Source: Candidatus Dadabacteria bacterium
GTDB lineage: Bacteria > Bdellovibrionota_C > UBA2361 > J135
Reading direction: 5' to 3'
Length of the DNA: 5,290 nucleotides
NCBI GenBank assembly: GCA_003694225.1
Contig: RFKT01000211.1
Location: forward strand, 1-5,290
Below are positions 1-5,290 of this stretch, one piece after another (the first letter of the stretch is position 1; the number at the start of each line of letters is the position of its first letter). The notes under the pieces are model-generated. The model saw nothing but the letters and a program-made list of their open reading frames with translations, searched no databases and was not told the origin of the DNA. The translations under genes were made by a program, and so were the position numbers.

Positions 1-660
1 CTCCCTACCTGCTTAAAAGGGAGAACCTCGCAAACAAGGAGGAGCGACGATGAAGCGCTTGCTGCCCATCTTGGTCGGAAGGCACTGACGTTACCGGTCC
101 CACATCGTGTCGATCACCCCCTCACATAAGGTGGAGTTCGACAAGAGGCGGGTTTTACAGGGCGGGATTTTGGAGCTTTGTGTCGCAGCCCTTTTTCCTA
201 CAAGAAAGAGTTCGACAGAGAGGTGAGTCCATTCTTACCTTCGACAAGCTTCAGTGGGGAGCGGTTGTCAATGTCAGTTTGGAGTTCCGCGACAAGGCCA
301 AGGACTTCGTCGAGGAGTACTCCACTATAAGTGGCATCGATTGTAACGGCAAATGGAAACGTAAGAGAGGTGGAATGGTGAAAGTCAAGGCAGAATCTCT
401 GCTGCCGACAAGACCATTGTTGGTCTCTCCACTACCTTCAGTGGAAGGCAATCCACCTAAAGGAGTGGTTGACTCGCCAAACAATGCGGGTCTCCAAACC
501 AGCGCAATGGCTGTGCCACTAATAGAGGCCTTCGTTGCCAAGGGCAACAAGTGAACTTAAGGGAGAGCAAGCATTCTTTCCCTTCTCCTTGTGTGTTGGA
601 GAGGTTCATTTAAGAAGGTTAATGCTAGCGCCGCTTGCAGCCCTTACACCTTCTCTTTTT
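1..660. other. Unassigned region downstream of pnp; possible gene remnant
   Basis: I recognise no gene in this stretch. On the plus strand, AAGGAGGAG at 36-44 sits 5 bases before an ATG at 50, but that frame stops after 12 codons (MKRLLPILVGRH, stop at 86-88). The same frame then stays open to a stop at 224-226. Another plus frame is free of stops from 54 to 554; its only reasonable start is GTG at 180, preceded by GGAG at 172-175, giving 124 residues of no family I know. Protein-like pieces such as KVEFDKRRVLQGG, SYKKEFDREV and FDKLQWGAVVNVSLEFRDKA lie in different plus frames, which suggests a frameshifted remnant. Codons near 240-325 favour C or G at the third position more than pnp does. 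The region also holds small inverted repeats (428-433 with 440-445; 415-423 with 477-486; 567-572 with 633-638). An uncharacterised small gene or plain intergenic DNA remain possible. Confidence 0.3.
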
Positions 661-679
661 CTCTGACTCTTTCTTTCGG

Positions 680-2785
680 CTATTTCTCCGCAAGCTCCTT
701 TAGCGCTTCTTTTCTGGATAAACGGATCTTTCCCTGCCGGTCTATATCGAGCACCTTTACAGGCACCTGATCTCCTTCCTGCATTATATCGCTTACCTTG
801 TTTACCCTTCCATCCTGAATCTGGGAGATATGCAAAAGGCCGGACACACCGGGCAGGATCTCAACAAATGCCCCAAAATCGGTAATCTTCTTTACAACGC
901 CTGTATAAATCTTTCCAACCTCAGCCTCTTCTGTAAGCGCCTTTATAACCTTTATCGCCGCTTGGGTCTGCTCCGGATCACTGCTGAATATGCTTACCGT
1001 TCCGTCATCCTTTATCTCTACTTTAACGTCAAAAGACTCTGTGATTGAACGGATGGTTTTTCCGCCAGGCCCTATCACATCCCTGATCTTTTCAGTACTT
1101 ATCTTAAATGTGGTCGCCTTTGGAGCATAATAGCTAAGCTCCTCTCTCGCTTGAGGCAGCACCTCATTCATCTTGCCCAAAATAAACATACGGGCTTCAT
1201 GAGCCTGATTCATGGCCTCTACAACGATCTCTTTCTTTAATCCTTTAATCTTTATATCCATCTGCAAGGCTGTAATGCCTTTTTCAGTTCCCGCAACCTT
1301 AAAATCCATATCACCAAGGTGATCCTCATCGCCAAGAATATCCGTTAAGATTACATAGTTTCCATCTTCATCATTTATAAGCCCCATTGCCACTCCGGCG
1401 GCAGCAGCTTTCATAGGAACCCCTGCGTCCATTAAGGCTAAAGAAGCGCCACAAACAGATGCCATAGAGCTTGAGCCGTTGCTCTCCAGTATTTCTGAAA
1501 CGACCCTTATGACATATGGAAATTCCTCCTGAGAAGGAAGAAGCGGCTTTATGGATCGTTCAGCGAGCGCACCGTGCCCGATCTCTCTCCTTCCCGGTGC
1601 ACGCAAAAACCTGACTTCACCCACGCTGTAAGGCGGGAAGTTATAGTGAAGCATAAAGCTTTTCTCATCATCTCCCATAAGGCCGTCTAGCCTCTGAGCC
1701 TCTGTGGTAGTTCCGAGTGTGGCAGTTACGAGCGCCTGAGTCTGCCCTCTTGTAAATAAGGCTGAGCCGTGAACCCTAGGAAGAATTCCTGTTTCAATTG
1801 TTATAGGCCTGACGGTTTTGGTGTCTCTGCCATCAAGCCTTGCCCCTTCCTTTAACACCCTCTCCCGCACTAAGGTGTTATATATCTCTTCAATCTCTGA
1901 AGCTATAAAAGAAGCCTTTTCCTCAGGCTCTTCATCGGCTTCATCCACAAGTTTTTCAACTAGTGTTTCACGCAGATCTTTTAAGGCATCCCTCCTTTCA
2001 AACTTATCTTGAATAAGTATGATCTCCTTTATCTTTTCTGTGGCTTCAGAGCTTACCTTTTCTTTAAGATCCTCAGGAGGAGCGGGTATCTCAAATTCAA
2101 CAGGTTTGATTTCTACCTTTGAGATAAGCTCTTTTTGGAGTTCTATAATCTTTTGAAGCTCTCTCTGGGCAAAGTATAGGCTTTCTATAACCTCATCTTC
2201 CGGAACTTCTCTGGCACCCCCTTCAACCATTACTATTGCGTTTTCAGAGCCCGCAACAATCATGTTTAAATCTGTCTCTTCTCTCTGCTTTTCAAGGGGA
2301 TTTATGACAAGGGAGCCCGATGAGCGTGCCACTCTGACTCCAGCAATAGGGCCTTCAAACGGCAGGCCGGAAAGCATAAGCGCCGCAGATGCACCGCAGA
2401 TAGCCAGCACATCCGGTTGGCTGTCAGGATCAGCGGAGAGAACTGTAGCGATGATCTGCACCTCCCGGCGAAACCCCTTAGGGAAGAGAGGACGGCACGG
2501 CCTATCTATAAGCCTTGATGTAAGGGTTTCATGCTCACTTAATTTGCCCTCGCGTTTAAAATAACCGCCAGGAATCTTTCCAGCAGCATAGGTCTTTTCA
2601 ACATAATCTACAGAAAGAGGGAGAAAATCAGCAGCCTTTTCATCTCCCACCCCAACAGTGACTAAAACGGCCGTGTCTCCATATCTGACCAGCACAGCTC
2701 CTTGAGCTTGATTTGCAAGCCGGCCTGTTTCAAGGGAAAACTCCCTTCCGTGAAACTCAGTTTTAACAATATGTACATTACTCAT
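680..2785 (-). CDS. pnp: Polynucleotide phosphorylase (PNPase)
   Basis: This is polyribonucleotide nucleotidyltransferase (EC 2.7.7.8). It degrades RNA 3' to 5' with phosphate, releasing nucleoside diphosphates, and in other bacteria works as a trimer, often in the RNA degradosome. From the chosen start it has 701 residues, close to the 711 of E. coli. The first RNase PH-like domain (about 5-145) carries the RNA-contacting loop YFKREG at 75-80. An all-helical linker spans about 240-310. The second RNase PH domain (about 315-550) is catalytic, with APGRREIGHG at 396-405, the phosphate-binding SSS at 438-440, and Asp486 and Asp492 in LGDEDHLGDMDF. A KH domain follows (IGPGG at 571-575), then an S1 domain (about 622-692). 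All catalytic residues expected from the family are present. I start at ATG 2785 rather than ATG 2800 because GGAGAG lies 7 bases upstream of the former. It is the last gene of the rpsO-pnp pair; no convincing terminator follows it. Confidence 0.98.
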   Translation of the reverse strand: MSNVHIVKTEFHGREFSLETGRLANQAQGAVLVRYGDTAVLVTVGVGDEKAADFLPLSVDYVEKTYAAGKIPGGYFKREGKLSEHETLTSRLIDRPCRPLFPKGFRREVQIIATVLSADPDSQPDVLAICGASAALMLSGLPFEGPIAGVRVARSSGSLVINPLEKQREETDLNMIVAGSENAIVMVEGGAREVPEDEVIESLYFAQRELQKIIELQKELISKVEIKPVEFEIPAPPEDLKEKVSSEATEKIKEIILIQDKFERRDALKDLRETLVEKLVDEADEEPEEKASFIASEIEEIYNTLVRERVLKEGARLDGRDTKTVRPITIETGILPRVHGSALFTRGQTQALVTATLGTTTEAQRLDGLMGDDEKSFMLHYNFPPYSVGEVRFLRAPGRREIGHGALAERSIKPLLPSQEEFPYVIRVVSEILESNGSSSMASVCGASLALMDAGVPMKAAAAGVAMGLINDEDGNYVILTDILGDEDHLGDMDFKVAGTEKGITALQMDIKIKGLKKEIVVEAMNQAHEARMFILGKMNEVLPQAREELSYYAPKATTFKISTEKIRDVIGPGGKTIRSITESFDVKVEIKDDGTVSIFSSDPEQTQAAIKVIKALTEEAEVGKIYTGVVKKITDFGAFVEILPGVSGLLHISQIQDGRVNKVSDIMQEGDQVPVKVLDIDRQGKIRLSRKEALKELAEK

Positions 2786-2792
2786 AATTTTT

Positions 2793-2798
2793 CTCTCC
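2793..2798 (-). promoter_or_regulatory. Ribosome binding site deciding the pnp start
   Basis: On the minus strand GGAGAG lies 7 bases before the ATG at 2785-2783. It overlaps an in-frame ATG at 2800-2798, which has only an A/T-rich stretch in front and no Shine-Dalgarno sequence. The protein therefore most likely begins MSNVHIVKTE, not MERKIMSNV. With this start the catalytic serines and aspartates fall at the same residue numbers as in the E. coli enzyme. Confidence 0.75.
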
Positions 2799-2800
2799 AT

Positions 2801-2954
2801 GTTTTTTATTTTTACTAGAGCAACATGTTCTAAATAAAATGCTCATCACACAAAAATGATTTGTTAATGGCGGGGATTAAGGCTTAAAAAACAAGAAACT
2901 CTATAGCCTAATCGTAAAAATTACCTATATTGCTTAAAACAATATTCCCAATAG
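2801..2954 (-). other. AT-rich rpsO-pnp spacer with weak hairpins
   Basis: The spacer is strongly A/T-rich and has no gene. In minus-strand RNA a 6-bp stem (2940-2945 with 2927-2932, 7-base loop) follows the rpsO stop, and a run of five T (2916-2920) comes 6 bases later. It could act as a weak attenuator but is not a strong terminator. Two other 5-bp inverted repeats are present: 2850-2854 with 2860-2864, and 2818-2822 with 2840-2844. The last has the palindrome AACATGTT on one side of its loop. In E. coli this spacer holds a terminator and an RNase III-cleaved hairpin through which PNPase represses itself. A matching role here is only an inference from position. I found no convincing sigma70 promoter for pnp. 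Confidence 0.35.
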
Positions 2955-3227
2955 CTATTTTCTTAATCCTAGTTTGGCTATGGTTTCTTTGTAAACTTCA
3001 GGGTTGCTCTCCCTAAGGTACTTAAGGAGCTTCTTCCTTTTATTTACTAAGTTTATCATGCCCCGCCTTGAGTGCTTGTCATTTCTGTGGACAGCAAAGT
3101 GCCCAGCGAGATGATTGATCCTTTCAGTAAGGATCGCTATCTGCACCTCAGCGGAACCGCAGTCGTTATCATGCCGTCTGAACTTCTCTATAACGGATGA
3201 TTTATTTAAAGCCTTTGAACTCCCCAT
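2955..3227 (-). CDS. rpsO: 30S ribosomal protein S15
   Basis: S15 is a primary binding protein of the small ribosomal subunit. It binds the three-way junction of helices 20-22 in 16S rRNA and opens assembly of the platform. The product has 90 residues, normal for bacterial S15 (88-90). The family signature is clear: SAEVQIAILTERINHL at 25-40, GHFAVHRNDKHSRRG at 42-56, and the terminal KLGLRK. The rRNA-contacting residues known from E. coli are kept as His43, Asp50 and Ser53. AAAAGG at 3235-3240 lies 7 bases before the ATG and supports this start. The first ten residues (MGSSKALNKS) differ from the usual N-terminus, which is variable in this family. It precedes pnp by about 170 bases in the common rpsO-pnp arrangement. 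The structured 246-bp stretch upstream may allow autoregulation by S15, as seen in several bacteria. Confidence 0.98.
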   Translation of the reverse strand: MGSSKALNKSSVIEKFRRHDNDCGSAEVQIAILTERINHLAGHFAVHRNDKHSRRGMINLVNKRKKLLKYLRESNPEVYKETIAKLGLRK

Positions 3228-3234
3228 AACATTG

Positions 3235-3240
3235 CCTTTT
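3235..3240 (-). promoter_or_regulatory. rpsO ribosome binding site
   Basis: AAAAGG on the minus strand, 7 bases before the rpsO ATG. A CCTTT segment upstream in the same RNA (3293-3289) could pair with AAAGG of this site, so it might be masked in one fold of the leader. That pairing is inferred from complementarity only. Confidence 0.6.
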
Positions 3241-3269
3241 CAACTATATCAATCGCCTGCCTCAGGGAG

Positions 3270-3352
3270 GTAACAACGAGGAGAAATCAAAGGAAAAGAA
3301 GAAACGAGGTAATTCCTTCCAGATTACTTCCCGGAAGAAATTGCGTCGTTAC
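3270..3352 (-). promoter_or_regulatory. Putative structured rpsO leader RNA
   Basis: Read as minus-strand RNA, this segment folds into nested stems. The core is a 10-bp helix (3342-3333 with 3320-3311, one G-U pair) closing a 12-base loop. It can be extended by AACGA with TCGTT (3350-3346 with 3307-3303) across a 3x3 internal loop. Alternatively a 9-bp helix, GTAACGACG with CGTTGTTAC (3352-3344 with 3278-3270, one G-U pair), encloses the core. The two outer helices share bases and exclude each other. The G-U pairs would be A-C mismatches in plus-strand RNA, so the fold favours rpsO-sense transcription. S15 is known to repress its own mRNA through structurally diverse leaders in several bacteria. 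I do not recognise this one as any described class. A chance fold in a spacer is the alternative. Confidence 0.4.
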
Positions 3353-3360
3353 TCCTCCTC

Positions 3361-3405
3361 TGATAAACCCCTGCATCCCAGATGGCAGGCGGGAGGAGTC
3401 TATCA
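3361..3405 (-). other. Strong imperfect hairpin upstream of rpsO
   Basis: In minus-strand RNA, TGATAGACT (3405-3397) pairs with GGTTTATCA (3369-3361) over 9 bp with two G-U pairs. Inside, CCTGC and ATC (3389-3385 and 3383-3381) pair with GAT and GCAGG (3377-3370), with a one-base bulge and a TGG loop. Seven bases (3396-3390) are unpaired on one side. No T run follows, so it is not a standard terminator for gltX. It may be part of the rpsO leader, an mRNA stability or processing element, or one copy of a small palindromic repeat (see the repeat pair 3400-3461). Confidence 0.45.
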
Positions 3406-3425
3406 AAATGGCAGATGGCAGTCAA
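3397..3425 (-). promoter_or_regulatory. Candidate sigma70 promoter for rpsO-pnp
   Basis: On the minus strand TTGACT (3425-3420) is followed after 17 bases by TAGACT (3402-3397). The -35 box matches the consensus at five of six positions, the -10 box at four of six. Transcripts would start near 3390 and carry a leader of about 160 bases containing the nested stems at 3270-3352. The elements overlap the hairpin at 3361-3405, so in that case the full hairpin forms only in read-through RNA from gltX. The match is moderate. Confidence 0.3.
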
Positions 3426-3461
3426 TAGACCCCCAGAGTCAGCAGGGACTATCCAAATGGC
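3400..3461 (-). repeat. Two-copy hairpin repeat between gltX and rpsO
   Basis: A 13-base segment occurs twice in the same orientation with one mismatch and a 49-base period: CTATCAAAATGGC at 3400-3412 and CTATCCAAATGGC at 3449-3461 on the plus strand. Each copy forms one arm of a hairpin in minus-strand RNA. The distal copy pairs in 3424-3453: GATAG with CTATT, and CCCT with GGGG, around one T-T mismatch. The proximal copy forms the hairpin 3361-3405. GTCTATTG of the first unit (3431-3424) can also pair with TGATAGAC of the second (3405-3398), so the two units could exchange partners. It resembles a small palindromic intergenic repeat or a duplicated RNA element. No further copy is visible in the window. 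Confidence 0.4.
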
Positions 3462-3473
3462 GTAGACGTTCTC

Positions 3474-5000
3474 TCACCCTTCTTTGGCTCTATAATGCTC
3501 AGATTCTATCTCCTCTATAGCTTCTTTAAGCCTCTTTATAGCAGTCTCTCTACCTAATGCATAAATTGACTCAAAGAGGGGAGGCGTTACCTTCTGGCCT
3601 GTGACAGCTATGCGGATTACAACAAATGCCTTCCCCACCTTTAGATCCAGCTCCTGGGGTACTTCTCTTAGTGTCTCTTCGATCCTACTTACAGTGAAAT
3701 CCTCGATCCCTTCTAATTTCTCAAGAGAAACCCTTAACACCTTTAGCGACATATCAGGAGGGAGGCCCTTTTTAAACATTGTACCGTAATCTCTTTCAAG
3801 CTCTTCCACAAAGAGGAACTTGACCATATCAGGGACTTCAGTAAGAAGCTTGATTCTCTCTTGCACATAGGGCGCAATATCTCTCAAACGGTGTTCATCT
3901 ACCTGAATTCCGGCATCAAGGCACACTGCCTCTGCCTCTTTTATAAAACGCTCTTGCGGCATATTTCTGATATAAACCCCGTTCATCCATTTAAGCTTGT
4001 CATAGGAAAAAACGGCGGCTGCTTTATTTATATTTTCAATCGTAAATCGGCGAATCATCTCTTCCCTTGTAAAGATCTCCTGCTCTTCCCCTTCTCCGGG
4101 ATTCCATCCGACCAAGAGGAGAAGGTTAAGAAGCGCTTCCGGTAGATATCCCTCCCGCCTAAATGCTGAAATATTGGTTGCCCCGTGCCTTTTGGACAAT
4201 TTTTTTCCGTCCTGTCCCAATACACTTGGAAGGTGGCAAAAAACTGGCATCTTCCAGCCAAGCGCCCTGTAAAGCAGGATATGCACAGGGGCTGTAGAGA
4301 TCCACTCTTCTCCCCTCATTACATGGGATATCTTCATATCGTGGTCATCCACCACTACAGCCAAGTGATATGTAGGAAAACCGTCGCTTTTAAGAAGAAC
4401 AGTATCCCTAAGGGAGATCTTATCCCATACTATCCTTCCCTTTACAGCATCATCCAGATATATAGACTCCCTTTCAGGGATCTTTAGCCTTATTACATGT
4501 TTTGTGTCAGCAGGCACATTTCTCGTCCGGCAGTAGCCACTATATCCGGGAGGCTCTCTCCTTGCCATCTGCTCTTCCCGCTCCTTTTTGAGCATCTCAG
4601 GTGTGCAGTCACACCTATAGGCGTAGCCCATCTCCACCAGCCTTTCTGCTACCTCCTTGTATCTCTCAATACGCTGGCTCTGCACATACGGTCCGTATGG
4701 GCCCCCATAGTTAAACGATCCGGTGTAGGTAGGATCGCACCGCTTTAGCTCTTCAGCCGTTGGGCCTTCGTCAATATCGATTCCCAACCATTGAAGATCT
4801 TCCAAGATGGACTGCACCGCTCCCGGCACAAACCTTTCCCGATCTGTGTCCTCAATTCTTAACACAAACTTGCCACCAAACCGCCTAGCCAAAAGCCAAG
4901 CGTAAAAATTGGTCCTCACCCCTCCAACGTGGAGGAAGCCTGTAGGGCTTGGAGCAAAACGGGTTCTTACAATATTCTTACTATCAATAGTGTCAGCCAT
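3474..5000 (-). CDS. gltX: Glutamyl-tRNA synthetase
   Basis: This class I aminoacyl-tRNA synthetase (EC 6.1.1.17) charges tRNA(Glu) with glutamate using ATP in the cytoplasm. Its 508 residues fit a full-length bacterial enzyme. The Rossmann domain opens with APSPTGFLHVGG (16-27), where HVGG is the HIGH motif. VLRIEDTDRER (46-56) and GGPYGPYVQSQR (99-110) follow, and the KMSKS-type motif is KKLSKRHG (266-273). The C-terminal half is the helical anticodon-binding part, ending in the usual GREtAIKRLKeA region. GAAGAGG at 5008-5014 lies 7 bases before the ATG and fixes the start. Two oddities are visible. About 16-18 extra residues (about 81-98) separate DEGP from GGPYGPY. The zinc-type motif has Cys130, Cys132 and Cys157, but Thr159 stands where E. 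coli has the fourth ligand, His127. Discriminating or non-discriminating specificity cannot be decided by eye. Confidence 0.97.
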   Translation of the reverse strand: MADTIDSKNIVRTRFAPSPTGFLHVGGVRTNFYAWLLARRFGGKFVLRIEDTDRERFVPGAVQSILEDLQWLGIDIDEGPTAEELKRCDPTYTGSFNYGGPYGPYVQSQRIERYKEVAERLVEMGYAYRCDCTPEMLKKEREEQMARREPPGYSGYCRTRNVPADTKHVIRLKIPERESIYLDDAVKGRIVWDKISLRDTVLLKSDGFPTYHLAVVVDDHDMKISHVMRGEEWISTAPVHILLYRALGWKMPVFCHLPSVLGQDGKKLSKRHGATNISAFRREGYLPEALLNLLLLVGWNPGEGEEQEIFTREEMIRRFTIENINKAAAVFSYDKLKWMNGVYIRNMPQERFIKEAEAVCLDAGIQVDEHRLRDIAPYVQERIKLLTEVPDMVKFLFVEELERDYGTMFKKGLPPDMSLKVLRVSLEKLEGIEDFTVSRIEETLREVPQELDLKVGKAFVVIRIAVTGQKVTPPLFESIYALGRETAIKRLKEAIEEIESEHYRAKEG

Positions 5001-5007
5001 AATCTTA

Positions 5008-5014
5008 CCTCTTC
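5008..5014 (-). promoter_or_regulatory. gltX ribosome binding site
   Basis: GAAGAGG on the minus strand, 7 bases before the gltX ATG. It supports the MADTIDSKN start. Confidence 0.7.
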
Positions 5015-5028
5015 ACTAAGATTGAAGC

Positions 5029-5056
5029 ATTTTACCCACTTTCCCGCTTATGGCAA
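5029..5056 (-). promoter_or_regulatory. Candidate sigma70 promoter for gltX
   Basis: On the minus strand TTGCCA (5056-5051) is followed after 16 bases by TAAAAT (5034-5029). Each box matches its consensus at five of six positions. Transcription would start near 5022, giving a leader of about 20 bases that includes the gltX ribosome binding site. It lies in the 74-bp ligA-gltX spacer, so gltX could be transcribed separately from ligA, though read-through is also possible because I see no terminator after ligA. Confidence 0.5.
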
Positions 5057-5074
5057 ATGTGTGCAAAGATAAGC

Positions 5075-5290
5075 CTACTTGGGATTGCCTATCATCCCAT
5101 AAAGATCTGACTCAGAAATAATCTTGACGCCGCTTTCCTTTGCTTTTTGAAGCTTGGATCCTGGGTTTTCCCCGCATACGAGATAATCCGTTTTTCTGCT
5201 TATAGCTGATAAGACCCTTCCGCCCCCCTCTTCTATCATCTGAGCTATTTCCTTCCTCGGCTTGCTTAATGAACCAGTAATCACAAATGA
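5075..5290 (-). CDS. ligA: NAD-dependent DNA ligase, C-terminal BRCT domain (partial)
   Basis: Only the last 71 codons are in the window; the frame runs open past the right edge (S-F-V-I-T-G-S-L...), so the GTG at 5284-5282 is an internal Val codon and not a start. What is visible is one BRCT domain with the features of the LigA C-terminus: FVITGSL, then KPRKEIAQMIEEGGGRV, then SRKTDYLVCGENPGSKLQKA and GVKIISESDL near the end. NAD-dependent ligase (EC 6.5.1.2) seals nicks in replication and repair, and its BRCT domain helps hold DNA. The catalytic adenylation, OB, zinc and HhH domains lie outside, so their integrity cannot be judged. A different protein with a terminal BRCT domain is possible, but the GENPGSKLxKA string is typical of LigA. 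Confidence 0.88.
   Translation of the reverse strand, partial: SFVITGSLSKPRKEIAQMIEEGGGRVLSAISRKTDYLVCGENPGSKLQKAKESGVKIISESDLYGMIGNPK

Noticed and set aside
1..90. End of an ISL3-type transposase, suggested by YLLKRENLANKEERR in the frame of base 3
   Set aside because: The short string resembles such proteins, but nothing downstream in any frame continues the match, and no terminal repeats or target duplication are visible.
251..550. 99-residue minus-strand open frame in the left region
   Set aside because: No ribosome binding site or recognisable motif; low-complexity Ser/Thr/Leu-rich translation typical of an antisense shadow.
649..678. Pyrimidine-rich plus-strand tract as a T-run terminator for a left-end gene
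   Set aside because: The tract is interrupted by C and lies well past the inverted repeats; part of it simply borders the pnp stop.
830..1048. Plus-strand open frame inside pnp, and similar frames at 1818-2012 and 2262-2564
   Set aside because: They lie antisense to well-conserved PNPase coding sequence, have no recognisable domains and no good ribosome binding sites.
3228..3473. T-box or a known metabolite riboswitch upstream of rpsO
   Set aside because: No T-box core sequence and no recognised aptamer consensus; rpsO is also not a usual target of such switches.
3861..4748. Plus-strand frames at 3861-4145, 4185-4487 and 4497-4748, and a minus frame at 4055-4261
   Set aside because: They are shadows of gltX, whose protein is conserved throughout this span.
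5046..5074. 6-bp inverted repeat (GCTTAT with ATAAGC) just after the ligA stop as a terminator
   Set aside because: The loop is 17 bases, the stem is A/T-rich and no T run follows on the minus strand. It also overlaps the candidate gltX -35 box.

Overview
The window is an ordinary bacterial core-genome segment. All four recognisable genes lie on the minus strand, in transcription order ligA (3' end only), gltX, rpsO, pnp. They encode NAD-dependent DNA ligase, glutamyl-tRNA synthetase, ribosomal protein S15 and polynucleotide phosphorylase. GC content is moderate and Shine-Dalgarno sites are clear. The rpsO-pnp pair is a very widely conserved bacterial arrangement. The lineage cannot be fixed from the sequence alone. 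The proteins would fit an anaerobe-type phylum such as Planctomycetes, Nitrospirota or Desulfobacterota, but that is a guess.

Layout from right to left, which is the direction of transcription. 5290-5075 is the C-terminal BRCT domain of LigA. 5074-5001 is a short spacer with a good sigma70-like promoter and the gltX ribosome binding site. 5000-3474 is gltX. 3473-3228 is a 246-bp spacer rich in inverted repeats: two related tandem hairpins next to gltX, then a nested structure that could act as the rpsO leader RNA. 3227-2955 is rpsO. 2954-2786 is an AT-rich spacer with weak hairpins. 2785-680 is pnp, whose better start is an internal ATG five codons into the longest reading frame. 679-1 holds no gene that I recognise. 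It may be a decayed gene on the plus strand, convergent with pnp, because short protein-like stretches appear in all three plus frames and are broken by stops.

Functionally the cluster is informational. LigA seals nicks in replication and repair, GltX charges tRNA with glutamate, S15 nucleates folding of the 16S rRNA central domain, and PNPase degrades and polishes RNA 3' ends. No defence system, CRISPR array or intact mobile element is visible. The parts most worth a second look are the structured spacer upstream of rpsO, an insertion and an incomplete zinc site in GltX, and the unexplained left end.
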